A DNA stretch of 64,000 nt from Mesobacillus maritimus. GTDB lineage: Bacteria > Bacillota > Bacilli > Bacillales > Cytobacillaceae. Every line of letters starts with the position of its first letter. Within the stretch, counting starts at the first letter, position 1. Location of the stretch: the NCBI RefSeq assembly GCF_023715205.1, contig NZ_JAMBNR010000001.1:310001-374000 (forward strand), read 5' to 3'. The notes below the pieces were generated by a model that had not been told where the DNA came from, made no database searches, and was given only the letters and a program-made list of their open reading frames with translations. Of this stretch, positions 35,552 through 44,456 are shown in pieces. The translations under genes were made by a program, and so were the position numbers.

Positions 35552-36745
35552 TTAAGGAATAATCCGCAACTCTTTCCCTACCTTTTCATACACGCTTAAT
35601 GCTTCATCCAGCATTTCTTTTGTGTGTGCTGCGGTCGGCATATTTCGAACTCGACCGGTGCCACGTGGTACGGTTGGGAAAACAATTGATTTTGCATAAA
35701 CCCCCTCTTCAAACAATCTTCGACTAAAAGTTTGTGTTTTGAACTCATCGCCAATGATACATGGGGTAATTGGTGTTTCACTATTGCCGATTTGAAATCC
35801 TAGTTTTGTTAGACCCGTTTTTAAATAATCGGCATTTTCCCACAAACGTTGATTCAATTGCGTATCTTTACTTAACAGTTCGATTGCGGCTATACATGCG
35901 GCGACATCTGCTGGCGTGGAAGCAGTCGAAAATAAAAACGGCCGACTTTGAAGTTTGAGCCACTGAATTAATTCTTTTTTCCCAGCTACATATCCGCCAA
36001 CAACGCCAATAGCTTTGGATAGTGTTCCGATTTGAAAATCAATTCTGTCTGATAAACCGAAATGTTTCACCGTTCCGGCACCCTCACCAAGAACACCCGA
36101 ACCATGGGCATCATCCACATAAGTTATCAAATCAAATTCCTTTGCAATACTCACAATCTCAGGCAATTTGGCGAGGTCTCCATCCATCGAGAAAACTCCG
36201 TCCGTAATGACCATAATTTTTTTGAACGTCACTGAATCTCTTGCTTGCTTTGCCTTGTTACGGAGGTCATCCATATCTGAATGCCGATACCGAATAATCT
36301 TTGCTCTTGATAAACGACAACCATCGATAATCGAAGCATGATTTAGTTCATCAGATAAAATTGCATCCTCTTGATTCATGACAGCTGAAATAGCCCCCAT
36401 ATTGCAATTGAACCCTGATTGGTAAACAATAGCAGCTTCTGTACTTTTAAACTGAGCGAGTTTTTCTTCTAACTCTAAGTGCAGATCAAGAGTTCCATTG
36501 ATGCTTCTTACAGCCCCAGCTCCTACTCCATAAGCAAGGATTGCCTCCTGGGCGGCATTTTTTAAGCGTTGATCTGTTGCTAAACCTAAATAGTTATTTG
36601 AAGAAAGGTTGATTAGTATTCTTTGATTAAGTGTAATGATTGGCCCATTCGCACCTTGAAGCGATTCGATTTCATTATAAAGTCCTTTTTCTTTTAAACT
36701 TGAGAGATTTTCTGATAAAAAAGTCATTAATTGACGACTAGACAT
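35552..36745 (-). CDS. kbl: Glycine C-acetyltransferase (2-amino-3-ketobutyrate CoA ligase)
   Basis: PLP enzyme of the alpha-oxoamine synthase family (397 residues), cleaving 2-amino-3-ketobutyrate with CoA to glycine and acetyl-CoA. Motifs: [29 protein letters not shown] and the PLP lysine in [11 protein letters not shown] (Lys244). Paralogues BioF and HemA have the same fold, but the adjoining tdh gene points to threonine catabolism. Start at 36745, with AAAGGAGG upstream. The frame to 36772 lacks such a signal. First gene of kbl-tdh. Confidence 0.93.
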   Translation of the reverse strand: MSSRQLMTFLSENLSSLKEKGLYNEIESLQGANGPIITLNQRILINLSSNNYLGLATDQRLKNAAQEAILAYGVGAGAVRSINGTLDLHLELEEKLAQFKSTEAAIVYQSGFNCNMGAISAVMNQEDAILSDELNHASIIDGCRLSRAKIIRYRHSDMDDLRNKAKQARDSVTFKKIMVITDGVFSMDGDLAKLPEIVSIAKEFDLITYVDDAHGSGVLGEGAGTVKHFGLSDRIDFQIGTLSKAIGVVGGYVAGKKELIQWLKLQSRPFLFSTASTPADVAACIAAIELLSKDTQLNQRLWENADYLKTGLTKLGFQIGNSETPITPCIIGDEFKTQTFSRRLFEEGVYAKSIVFPTVPRGTGRVRNMPTAAHTKEMLDEALSVYEKVGKELRIIP

Positions 36746-36825
36746 AAGGAACCTCCTTTGGTTCTTGTTCAAAATGGTGGGTTCTCATATAAGTCTATTC
36801 CGCGATTGAATCTAGAACGACAAAA

Positions 36826-36857
36826 AAAAGAAGGAAACAGATTGTTTCCTTCTTTTC
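36826..36857 (-). terminator. Intrinsic terminator after pssA
   Basis: AAAAGAAGGAAACA / TGTTTCCTTCTTTT-type stem followed by eight T on the minus strand. Confidence 0.8.
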
Positions 36858-36883
36858 TCCGTAAATCATTGTGGAATCACTCT

Positions 36884-37618
36884 TTATTTTCGAAGCTTCC
36901 ACTTAAATCGTTTCGGCAACTTTCTTCTTCGCATTGGGAATCTTGGTTCTTTTTCTTTAAAGAATCGGACAACAACATATAGTATGTATGTTGCTAGCGC
37001 TACATAAAAAAAGATTGGGACCTGTTCAAATCTGGCCTTCGCATATAAATAAACCATATAGAATAAGAACAAAGTAATCAATCCACTATACTTAGGCAAC
37101 CCAACTTTTTTAAAGCTAGGGATTCGAACACGACTAACCATTAAAATCGCCAATAAGTAGTAAATGATAAAAAAGATCCATACAGGAATTATCTTTGCAA
37201 ACAAAACCAAGAAAGTAACAATTCCTCCAGCAAGTGTAATCGGAATGCCTTTAAAATATCTAAGCGATTCTGACTGATCAGAAATATTAAATCTTGCTAA
37301 TCTGTAGGCACCAAACAACGGGAATAAACCTGCTATGACAATCCCGAGCATTTCAAAATCACTAAAATAAGTATACGCCACTAAAAGTGCTGGTACAACG
37401 CCGAAAGATACAATGTCCGCCAGTGAATCAAGTTCCTTTCCCATCTCGTTGGAAACACCAAGGATTCTTGCTACTCTTCCATCGACAGCATCTAACATGA
37501 TCGCGATAAAGATTAAAATTGGGGCGTTTCGCATATCACCATTAATAATGTAACTGATTGCTAAAAACCCACAAAATAAGTTTCCAAATGTTAGAATATT
37601 GGGTATGTGTTTTTTCAT
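36884..37618 (-). CDS. pssA: CDP-diacylglycerol--serine O-phosphatidyltransferase
   Basis: Membrane enzyme that makes phosphatidylserine, the precursor of phosphatidylethanolamine. The product is 244 residues from the ATG at 37618 (AAAGG upstream). It has seven or so membrane segments and the CDP-alcohol phosphatidyltransferase signature DAVDGRVARILGVSNEMGKE followed by LDSLADIVSFG, with all DG-AR-G-D-D positions present. The basic C-terminal tail (RRRKLPKRFKWKLRK) is notable. No psd gene adjoins it, unlike B. subtilis. Confidence 0.92.
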   Translation of the reverse strand: MKKHIPNILTFGNLFCGFLAISYIINGDMRNAPILIFIAIMLDAVDGRVARILGVSNEMGKELDSLADIVSFGVVPALLVAYTYFSDFEMLGIVIAGLFPLFGAYRLARFNISDQSESLRYFKGIPITLAGGIVTFLVLFAKIIPVWIFFIIYYLLAILMVSRVRIPSFKKVGLPKYSGLITLFLFYMVYLYAKARFEQVPIFFYVALATYILYVVVRFFKEKEPRFPMRRRKLPKRFKWKLRK

Positions 37619-37787
37619 GTCGCACGCCTTTCTCATGTAAAACTCAACTAGTAATGATCTTAACTCGTTATCACTGAATAAATAAGACCCCTATTCCAAA
37701 AGAACCAATCTTATTAATTTGTTCCAATTACTCCATTATATTCTAATGTCACGTATTAAATCATATCAAAAATAAAAGAAAAAAAAT

Positions 37788-37808
37788 AGCGCTGTTTTAA
37801 CCAGCACT
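37788..37808 (-). terminator. Intrinsic terminator after abrB-like gene
   Basis: AGTGCTG / CAGCGCT hairpin followed by A and eight T on the minus strand. Confidence 0.65.
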
Positions 37809-37825
37809 ACTTGATATCTTTTTAC

Positions 37826-38113
37826 CTATTTAGTAGGAGCCATCAGATAATTTTCAAGTTCCTTTTTTAAGATTTCAGCGCCATCGGAACTCAAAACAAT
37901 CTTTCCTCCCGCTAAGATTAGATTGTTTGAACTAATTTTCCCAGTAATCATACATGTACGATCTGGTTGATATTTTTGGAGGATAATAGTATCTTCATCA
38001 ACAAAGATTTCTAGTGGGTCATTTTCATGAATATCCATTTTTTTGCGCAACTCCATTGGAATGACAATTCGGCCTAATTGGTCTGTTTTTCGAACAATCC
38101 CTGTCGCTTTCAT
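37826..38113 (-). CDS. AbrB/Abh family transition-state regulator
   Basis: A 95-residue DNA-binding protein. The N-terminal swapped-hairpin domain reads MKATGIVRKTDQLGRIVIPM, and the C-terminal multimerisation domain contains the conserved Cys (DRTCMITGKISSNNLILAGG). Both AbrB and Abh of B. subtilis fit, and I cannot separate them here. AAGGAGGG precedes the ATG at 38113. The open frame to 38140 would add nine residues without support. Such proteins repress post-exponential genes and are relieved at sporulation onset. Confidence 0.9.
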   Translation of the reverse strand: MKATGIVRKTDQLGRIVIPMELRKKMDIHENDPLEIFVDEDTIILQKYQPDRTCMITGKISSNNLILAGGKIVLSSDGAEILKKELENYLMAPTK

Positions 38114-38310
38114 TAATATCCCTCCTTTTCTATACTTCAATTATAACAGATACAGGAATTATTTTACATTAACTACAAAGAATTCGGTAAATTTTTTCGT
38201 TAAAAAGAACAAGAAACAATCTTCCAGTGAAAAGAACTTTTCGAATTCGCTAGAATTTAGTATCATCGAATAATGAGTGTAAAGGATACTAAAAAAGCGA
38301 GGCTAAATAA

Positions 38311-39861
38311 ATGAGTTTATTAACTGTAGAGAAATTAAGTCATACATTTGGGGACCGTACTCTTTTTAAAGATGTTTCCTTCCGCCTCCTTGCTGAAGAC
38401 CATGCAGGTCTAGTTGGAGCTAACGGAGTTGGAAAATCTACCCTAATGAATATCATCACGAACCAATTAATTCATGATTCTGGGAAAGTGGAATGGACAC
38501 CAGGAACACATTATGGCTATCTTGACCAACACACTGTATTGACACCTGGAAAAACAATACGTGAAGTATTAAATGATGCTTTTCTCCCTCTATTTAAAAA
38601 GGAAGAGGAACTTAATGAAGTAACAGCAAAAATGGCCGATGCTACGCCGGAAGAATTGGAAGCTTTACTTGAACAGATGGCAGCCATACAAGATGAATTG
38701 GATGCTGGTGGATTTTATAACTTAGATTTAAAGGTTGAGGACGCTGCACGTGGATTAGGAATTGATGCAATTGGTCTTGACCGTGATGTTGCTGCTTTAA
38801 GTGGTGGACAAAGAACAAAAGTTCTTTTAGCAAAATTATTGTTAGAACAACCAAAAGTTTTATTATTAGACGAACCGACTAACTATTTGGATGTTGAACA
38901 TATTCGCTGGTTATCAAATTATTTAAAGGAATATCCGCATGCTTTCTTATTAATTTCCCATGATACCGAGTTTATGAATTCTGTTTCAAACGTCATTTTC
39001 CATTTAGAGTTCTCAAAGCTATCACGATATACAGCAACTTATGAAAAATTCCTAGAATTAGCGGAAATCAACAAAAATCAACACATTAACGCATATGAAA
39101 AACAAAAGGAATTTATAAAAAAACAAGAAGAGTTTATTGCCAAAAACAAAGCTCGTTACTCAACAACTGGACGAGCCAAGAGCCGTCAAAAGCAATTAGA
39201 TCGAATGGAACGTATTGATCGTCCGGAAACAGCACTGAAACCAACTTTTGAATTTAAGGAATCACGCAGTTCAAGCAGATATGTTTTTGAAGGAAAAGAT
39301 GTTGAAATTGGGTATACACACCCTCTTCTGCCAAAGCTTACAATGACAATTGAACGTGGAGAAAAAATTGCCCTCGTTGGAATGAACGGCGTCGGAAAGT
39401 CAACGCTTCTGAAAACAATACTTGGAAAAATTCCTCCTTTAAGCGGAAAAATTGAACGTGGAGATTTCCTCTATCCTTCTTATTTTGAACAAGAAGTAAA
39501 AGCCCAGAATATCACGCCGATTGAAGATGTTTGGGCAGCTTTCCCTGGATTAGATCAACATCAAGTTCGAGCAGCACTTGCTCGCTGTGGGTTGAAGAAT
39601 GAACATATCTCTCGCCCGCTCAATCAACTAAGTGGTGGAGAACAAGCAAAAGTTCGTCTTTGTAAACTAATGATGGAAGAAAGCAACTGGTTGCTATTCG
39701 ATGAGCCAACCAATCACTTAGATGTTACAGCCAAAGCTGAATTGAAAAAAGCGATGAAAGAATATAAAGGAACCATTATACTTGTCAGCCACGAACCTGA
39801 CTTCTATGAAGATTGGGTGACGAAAGTCTGGAATGTGGAAGAATGGTCTCAAAAAGCTTAA
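38311..39861 (+). CDS. yfmM: ABC-F family ATPase, YfmM-like
   Basis: Soluble tandem ABC ATPase (516 residues) without membrane domains, presumed to act on the ribosome like other ABC-F proteins. The two nucleotide-binding domains carry Walker A GANGVGKST and GMNGVGKST, signatures LSGGQRTK and LSGGEQAK, and Walker B LLLDEPTNYLDVEH and LLFDEPTNHLDV. They are joined by a basic linker (KNKARYSTTGRAKSRQKQLD). The sequence pattern closely follows B. subtilis YfmM as I recall it. Monocistronic. Confidence 0.85.
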   Translation: MSLLTVEKLSHTFGDRTLFKDVSFRLLAEDHAGLVGANGVGKSTLMNIITNQLIHDSGKVEWTPGTHYGYLDQHTVLTPGKTIREVLNDAFLPLFKKEEELNEVTAKMADATPEELEALLEQMAAIQDELDAGGFYNLDLKVEDAARGLGIDAIGLDRDVAALSGGQRTKVLLAKLLLEQPKVLLLDEPTNYLDVEHIRWLSNYLKEYPHAFLLISHDTEFMNSVSNVIFHLEFSKLSRYTATYEKFLELAEINKNQHINAYEKQKEFIKKQEEFIAKNKARYSTTGRAKSRQKQLDRMERIDRPETALKPTFEFKESRSSSRYVFEGKDVEIGYTHPLLPKLTMTIERGEKIALVGMNGVGKSTLLKTILGKIPPLSGKIERGDFLYPSYFEQEVKAQNITPIEDVWAAFPGLDQHQVRAALARCGLKNEHISRPLNQLSGGEQAKVRLCKLMMEESNWLLFDEPTNHLDVTAKAELKKAMKEYKGTIILVSHEPDFYEDWVTKVWNVEEWSQKA

Positions 39862-39876
39862 TAGAAAACCTACCAA

Positions 39877-39901
39877 AAGTCCTATTAAATAGGGCTTTTT
39901 T
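39877..39901 (+). terminator. Intrinsic terminator after ABC-F gene
   Basis: AAAG-CCTATT / AATAGG-CTTT hairpin leading into a T tract. Confidence 0.7.
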
Positions 39902-40115
39902 GGTCAGAAAATAAAATTCAGACTGGGTTATGAGTGACCTTCACTAAAGACTCTGTGAAAGCTCACGACTTATTACGTACTCAAAATTGTTCCCTAACGG
40001 GTCTTTAGGTAACATGTTTCATCCCACTTCTTGCCTAATCCCAAACAGGAGAAAAGGAGATGATGAAGACTTTTTACAATCTCTCCCTATTAACACCTAT
40101 CTAATTATAGAAAAA

Positions 40116-40157
40116 ATCGATATTAAACAATTCAAGCTATCGATATTTTGAATTGTT
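40116..40157. promoter_or_regulatory. Inverted and direct repeats upstream of the candidate selenate importer
   Basis: AACAATTCAA (40126-40135) and TTGAATTGTT (40148-40157) form a perfect dyad. ATCGATATT occurs twice (40116-40124 and 40139-40147). A possible -10 TATAGT follows at 40178-40183, so the dyad would overlap the -35 region, as a repressor operator would. Nothing else was recognised in 39902-40216. Confidence 0.5.
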
Positions 40158-40216
40158 AGTATCCTAATACACAATGGTATAGTAAAATAGGACTTTCAAC
40201 ATAAAGGAGATTGCAA

Positions 40217-41104
40217 ATGAAAAAACAGCTTATGATATTGATAGGATTGGTGACGGTTCTTTTATTGGCGGCATGTGGGAACAGTAATGAAAACGCCGAA
40301 ACAGAATCTAACTCTGAAACAAAAGAAGTAAAATTGATTAAAATTGGGATGATTCCAGACCAAAATACGGCTGATTTAAATCGCAGTATGGATGATTTTG
40401 CTGCTGACCTTGCGAAAAAAACAGGATTTGAAGTAGAATTTGTTCCATCAGTTGATTATGGCGCTTTAGTAACTGCTTTTGACCGAGGAGAAATCCAATT
40501 GGCATGGTTTGGGGGATTAACGGGGGTTCAAGCTAGAAATCTTGTTCCTGAAGCCGAAGCTATTGCTCAACGCCCAATTGATGAACAATTTAAATCAGTG
40601 TTTATCGCAAAGTCTGATTCAGGCGTTGAATCCCTGGAAGATTTAAAAGGCAAGACTTTTACATTTGGTAGCGAAAGCTCAACTTCAGGTCATTTAATGC
40701 CACGGTATTTCATGACAGAAGCTGGGATTGATCCAAAAACAGACCTTGAAGGAAATCCAAATTATTCTGGCTCTCATGACAAAACGTATAAATTGGTTGA
40801 ATCCGGTGCATTTGAAGCAGGTGCTTTAAATATTTCGGTATGGGAAGCTGCTGTAGAGGAAGGAAAAGTTGACACAGACAAAGTTAAGGTTTTCTATACA
40901 ACTCCAGAGTATTACGATTACAACTGGACAGTAAATAAAATGGACGATGAAACAAAATCAAAATTAAAAGATGCCATTCTTTCGATGGAAGCTGGGGATA
41001 ATGAAGTTATGGATCTCCTCTCTACAGACAAATTTATCGAAACAAATAATAAAAACTATGAAGCAATTGAAAAAGTAGCTAAGGAATTAGCGATTATTAA
41101 GTAG
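40217..41104 (+). CDS. PhnD-like substrate-binding lipoprotein, candidate selenate/selenium oxyanion receptor
   Basis: Lipid-anchored receptor of an ABC importer. The product has 295 residues, from the ATG at 40217 with AAAGGAGA upstream. The signal peptide ends in lipobox LAAC. The mature part is a PhnD/SsuA-type binding fold with IPDQNTADLNRS, FDRGEIQLAWFGGLTGVQAR, EAIAQRPIDEQFKSVFIAKS and SESSTSGHLMPRYFM. The AWFGGLTGVQAR and AQRxID...SVFIA patterns are what I recall of the putative selenate-binding subgroup rather than classical phosphonate receptors, and the nearby selA/selD fit. Phosphonate or phosphite remains the alternative, because ligand residues cannot be proven from sequence. Confidence 0.75.
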   Translation: MKKQLMILIGLVTVLLLAACGNSNENAETESNSETKEVKLIKIGMIPDQNTADLNRSMDDFAADLAKKTGFEVEFVPSVDYGALVTAFDRGEIQLAWFGGLTGVQARNLVPEAEAIAQRPIDEQFKSVFIAKSDSGVESLEDLKGKTFTFGSESSTSGHLMPRYFMTEAGIDPKTDLEGNPNYSGSHDKTYKLVESGAFEAGALNISVWEAAVEEGKVDTDKVKVFYTTPEYYDYNWTVNKMDDETKSKLKDAILSMEAGDNEVMDLLSTDKFIETNNKNYEAIEKVAKELAIIK

Positions 41105-41114
41105 GTGACACAAC

Positions 41115-41867
41115 GTGTCTAAAAAAAACATCATTGAACTTAATCAAATATCCAAAAACTATGAGCGGAAGATAGCCTTATCTTCCCTTTCTTTTGTTGT
41201 TGAAAAAGGAGAAACCATCGCTTTAATTGGTCCAAGTGGGGCTGGTAAGACAACTTTATTAAACATGTTAGCCTCTAACTTTGAGCCTAGTAGTGGCGAG
41301 ATATTTATCGATGGGAGACCCCTATCGCAACTAACTGATCGTAAAAAACGAGCCAAAAAAATTGGAATCATTCGTCAGCAATTTGACCTTGTTGGACAAT
41401 TAGCTGTTATTCATAATGTACTTGCAGGACGTTTAGCTGACTGGGGACTGGGAAAATCACTTTTGAATCTTTTTATTCCTCAAGAAAGGCAAGCTGCTAC
41501 TCAAGCTTTAACACGTGTTGGCCTTCCAGATAAAATGTATGAAAGAACATCTAATCTTTCTGGGGGTGAACAGCAACGGGTTGCCCTTGCTCGCTTGTTG
41601 ATGCAAAAGCCAGAAATTATTCTTGCCGATGAACCTGTCGCCTCCCTCGATCCATCTAGAGCAGAAGACATCTTGGAGATGTTAACAAAAATCGCAAAAG
41701 AAGAACAGCAAACAGTGATTGCAAGCCTTCACTCAGTAGAGTATGCACGTAAGTATTTTTCCAGATTAATTGCTCTGAAAAATGGGGAATTATTTTTCGA
41801 TTTGCCAGCAGATCAAGTTACAAATAAACAGCTTCAAGAGCTTTACCAGCTTAAGGAGCTGAAATGA
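41115..41867 (+). CDS. ABC importer ATP-binding protein (PhnC-like)
   Basis: ATPase of 250 residues powering the importer encoded by the flanking genes. Walker A GPSGAGKTTLLNM, signature LSGGEQQRVALAR, Walker B IILADEPVASLDPS. The start is GTG with AGGTGA upstream, 10 nt after the receptor gene. Its stop overlaps the next ATG (ATGA). PhnC-type ATPases serve phosphonate, phosphite and the putative selenate systems alike. Confidence 0.87.
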   Translation: MSKKNIIELNQISKNYERKIALSSLSFVVEKGETIALIGPSGAGKTTLLNMLASNFEPSSGEIFIDGRPLSQLTDRKKRAKKIGIIRQQFDLVGQLAVIHNVLAGRLADWGLGKSLLNLFIPQERQAATQALTRVGLPDKMYERTSNLSGGEQQRVALARLLMQKPEIILADEPVASLDPSRAEDILEMLTKIAKEEQQTVIASLHSVEYARKYFSRLIALKNGELFFDLPADQVTNKQLQELYQLKELK

Positions 41868-42658
41868 GCATGTTTTCATTTGATCTACACAAAAGAAAAA
41901 TACTCACTGTGTTTCTACTGCTTCTATTTGTCTGGAGCCTTCTAGGGGTAAAATGGCAAGATGGCGTGATCCATGCAAGCGGAGTCGGGACAGCTAGTGA
42001 GATTTTTATGGCTATGTTTACTCCTGAACTATCGGCTAATATTCTGGCACTTGCTTTTGAATCGTCTTGGATTACACTTGCTTACGCTACAGCAGGCATG
42101 AGCCTAGCTTTAGTATTAGGTTTGGTTTTTGGAATTCTCGCTTCAGGTGTTCTTGCTACTAGAAAATCTTCAAGAACGTTTTTAAAAGGTAGCTTTCGGG
42201 GCTTGCTCGGATTTATGAGAGCTATTCATGAGCTTGTTTGGGCATGGTTGTTTGTTGCTTCCTTTGGATTGTCTCCGTATGCCGCAATTTTCGCCTTAGC
42301 CATTCCTTACGGTGGAATCCTTGGACGTATTTTTGCTGATATGATCAACGATGTACCAAATGAGCCGATTCAAGCACTTCAAGCAGCAGGAGCTTCAAAA
42401 TTGCAATGTTTATTTTATGGTTATCTCCCTAGTGTGAAAAACAGTATGATTAGTTATACAATGTATCGCTATGAGTGTGCCATTCGTTCATCTGCTATTA
42501 TGAGCTTTGTTGGACTTGGTGGTTTAGGCTATCAAATACAATTATCACTGGATGATTTGAATTATGATGAGGTCTGGACATTTATGTACTTTTTGACCAT
42601 CATTGTCGTATTAATTGATGGCTGGAGCAGTCTGCTACGAAAGAGGATGGCAAAATGA
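41864..42658 (+). CDS. ABC importer permease 1 (PhnE-like)
   Basis: Inner-membrane permease of 264 residues with about six hydrophobic segments and the BPD_transp_1 EAA-type loop (EPIQALQAAGASKLQCLFYGYLP region). It overlaps both the ATPase gene upstream and the second permease downstream by 4 nt (ATGA in each case), so the four genes form a tightly coupled operon. Two unequal permeases are usual in phosphonate-type and putative selenate systems. Confidence 0.85.
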   Translation: MSMFSFDLHKRKILTVFLLLLFVWSLLGVKWQDGVIHASGVGTASEIFMAMFTPELSANILALAFESSWITLAYATAGMSLALVLGLVFGILASGVLATRKSSRTFLKGSFRGLLGFMRAIHELVWAWLFVASFGLSPYAAIFALAIPYGGILGRIFADMINDVPNEPIQALQAAGASKLQCLFYGYLPSVKNSMISYTMYRYECAIRSSAIMSFVGLGGLGYQIQLSLDDLNYDEVWTFMYFLTIIVVLIDGWSSLLRKRMAK

Positions 42659-43491
42659 AAAAAAGAAAATTCAATTTCATGTGGTTTTCATTTTACGCCT
42701 TTCTGTTGCTAATAGGTGCTTCATGGTATTTTGTTATTGGTGTCGAAAAGGCCAGCTTAACAGAATTATTTTCTAATGAAAACATGGAATACGCGAGTAA
42801 GTTCTTTAAGGGTTTATTAGGTGTTGGCGAAGAGGAAATTGCATTTTTAAACCAGGAAAGTTGGTCTGATGCCTTTACTCTCTCAATCGAAACATTGCAA
42901 ATGAGTATTATGGCTATTGGTTTTTCGACAATCGTCATGTTTTTAACAGTCATTCCAGCCGCCCGAAATGTAGCAGACGGATCGATGACGCTGTCAAAAA
43001 AATGGTATCGATGGTTTGTGTTTGGTCTTATTCGCATCTCATACATTTTTAGTCGAGCAATCCCTGAGCTAGTGTGGGCAATGATTGTGATCTTTATTTT
43101 CAAACCTGGGATCCTTCCAGGAGCAATCGCTTTAGCTCTCCATAACTTTGGGATACTTGGGAAATTGTGTGCTGAAGTGATTGAAGATACCGATTCTCGC
43201 CCTATCCGCAACCTCGCTTCATCTGGGGCTAACCCTGCACAAATTCTTATGTATGGAGTCTTCCCTACGGTGTTGCCAAAGTTTCTGACATATATTTTAT
43301 ACCGGTGGGAAGTCATTATGCGGACGACGATCGTTGTCGGTTTTGTCGGTGCAGGAGGATTAGGGCAACAATTTAAACTAAGTATGAGCTTTTTCCATTA
43401 TACTGAAATCACATTGTTGTTGATTTGTTATTTAATTTTAGTTTTTATTGCGGATTATATTTCGGAAAAGTCTAGGTACTTTGTCAAATAG
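42655..43491 (+). CDS. ABC importer permease 2 (PhnE-like)
   Basis: Second permease of 278 residues, paralogous to the first. It has six or so membrane segments and an EAA-type loop (SRPIRNLASSGANPAQILMYGVFP region), with VVGFVGAGGLGQQFKLSM near the end. It is the last gene of the operon and is followed by a MITE fragment and a terminator. Its ATG overlaps the preceding stop. Confidence 0.85.
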   Translation: MKKRKFNFMWFSFYAFLLLIGASWYFVIGVEKASLTELFSNENMEYASKFFKGLLGVGEEEIAFLNQESWSDAFTLSIETLQMSIMAIGFSTIVMFLTVIPAARNVADGSMTLSKKWYRWFVFGLIRISYIFSRAIPELVWAMIVIFIFKPGILPGAIALALHNFGILGKLCAEVIEDTDSRPIRNLASSGANPAQILMYGVFPTVLPKFLTYILYRWEVIMRTTIVVGFVGAGGLGQQFKLSMSFFHYTEITLLLICYLILVFIADYISEKSRYFVK

Positions 43492-43506
43492 GTGCTTGCT
43501 GGTTTA

Positions 43507-43567
43507 AACTTAGTTAACTCTTTCATTCTATTTGATTGAGAAAGCAACAACGTTTTAGAAAATAGCC
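43507..43567 (+). repeat. MITE-like dispersed repeat, right-end fragment
   Basis: AAAGCAACAACGTTTTAGAA followed by AATAGCC matches the right terminus of the element ending at 44436 (AAAAGCAACAATGTTTGAAA...AGAGC). Only about 60 bp are recognisable. Confidence 0.5.
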
Positions 43568-43577
43568 TGAAATAAAA

Positions 43578-43598
43578 AACGAGCCATGCGGCTCGTTT
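43578..43598. terminator. Bidirectional intrinsic terminator
   Basis: AAACGAGCC / GGCTCGTTT hairpin with T runs at both ends. It ends the importer operon and the convergent nitroreductase gene. Confidence 0.8.
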
Positions 43599-43599
43599 T

Positions 43600-44133
43600 T
43601 TATTTGTCTATACGAAATGTTTCATAATGAATAATGGATTCCCTTGCTATGTGTTTTTTTGCGGACGGCTGCTCTTCAGGATACCCTAATCCTAAGATAG
43701 CTACGACGCGACGATCAGCAGGGATGTTAAGGGCTTCACGAACATATCCTTCTCTCCTGTCTGACTCTTGCTGATCTTCTGAATGATATATGGCCCCAAA
43801 AGCTCCCCCTACTCCTAATTCAACTGCCTCAAGCCAAATAAAACCACTAGCTATCGACGTATCTTGCAGCCAATATTTACTAATATCCGGGCGACCCAGA
43901 ACCACAATTGCTGCAGCAGCATTAGCTAACCAAGGAACATAAGGAGTGGTTTTTGATAGTTGTTTAAGCATTTCCTGATTGGCAACAAGTAAAAGCTCTT
44001 TAGATGGTAAGTTATTGCCTGAAGGAGCTAAGTAACCAGCATCAAGAATTTTCTCCAGTTCTTCTTTCGGTATTTTTTTATTCTGAAATCGGGTAATTTC
44101 TCGCCTATGTTGAATGGCATTTAGAACATTCAT
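43600..44133 (-). CDS. Nitroreductase family protein
   Basis: FMN-dependent NAD(P)H oxidoreductase fold of 177 residues. Signatures: HRREITRFQNKKIPKEELEK, DAGYLAPSGNNLPSKELL (FMN-phosphate contact), WLEAVELGVGGAFGAIYH and AILGLGYPEEQP. GGAGGGATG precedes the ATG. Substrate unknown. It is convergent with the importer operon. Confidence 0.87.
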   Translation of the reverse strand: MNVLNAIQHRREITRFQNKKIPKEELEKILDAGYLAPSGNNLPSKELLLVANQEMLKQLSKTTPYVPWLANAAAAIVVLGRPDISKYWLQDTSIASGFIWLEAVELGVGGAFGAIYHSEDQQESDRREGYVREALNIPADRRVVAILGLGYPEEQPSAKKHIARESIIHYETFRIDK

Positions 44134-44230
44134 TTACATCCCTCCAGAATTTGGTACTAATTTTAAATTACACCTAATCTAATTGGAATACAAGAATATA
44201 ATCTATAAAAAACTGTAACAAACAAAAAAA

Positions 44231-44250
44231 ACGAGCGTTTCTGCTCGTTT
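44231..44250 (-). terminator. Intrinsic terminator-like hairpin
   Basis: ACGAGC / GCTCGT stem with a long T run on the minus strand and TTTTATT on the plus strand. It lies between the nitroreductase gene and the repeat element. Confidence 0.6.
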
Positions 44251-44256
44251 TATTAT

Positions 44257-44436
44257 GCTGTTTTCGTAAAGATTGTTGTTAAAATCCAAAAGCCGATTTT
44301 ACGTAGATAAAGACATTTTGTAAGTTGAAAATAAGTTTGCAAGCTCTTTTCTCATAAATGAAGGCAATTTTTCAGTTTGAAATAGCTCATTTAATTGTTT
44401 TTTATCTTCAAAAGCAACAATGTTTGAAAAAAGAGC
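44257..44436 (+). repeat. MITE-like dispersed repeat, complete copy (reference)
   Basis: About 180 bp bounded by imperfect terminal inverted repeats. The left end is GCTGTTTTCGTAAAGATTGT + TGTTAAAA. The right end, read in reverse complement, is GCTCTTTTTTCAAACATTGT + TGCTTTT. The interior contains GTTTGCAAGCTCTTTTCTCA. There is no conserved coding frame among copies. It resembles a non-autonomous transposable element. Confidence 0.75.
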
Positions 44437-44456
44437 ATTGAGAAAAGAACCTTTTA

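Noticed and set aside
36746-36825. T-box or riboswitch ahead of kbl
   Set aside because: The leader is under 140 nt from the previous gene's terminator and lacks the T-box sequence TGGNACCGCG.
42693-43316. 207-residue ORF antisense to the second permease gene
   Set aside because: It overlaps a clearly real permease of a tight operon, lacks a ribosome binding site, and has no recognisable domain. Shadow frame.
43507-43567. Complete MITE copy after the importer operon
   Set aside because: Only the right end can be aligned. There is no matching left end upstream within the permease gene.
44257-44436. Short peptide encoded on the minus strand of the repeat (KDKKQLNELFQTEKLPSFMR...)
   Set aside because: The frame is broken in the other copies, so the similarity is at DNA level, not protein level.
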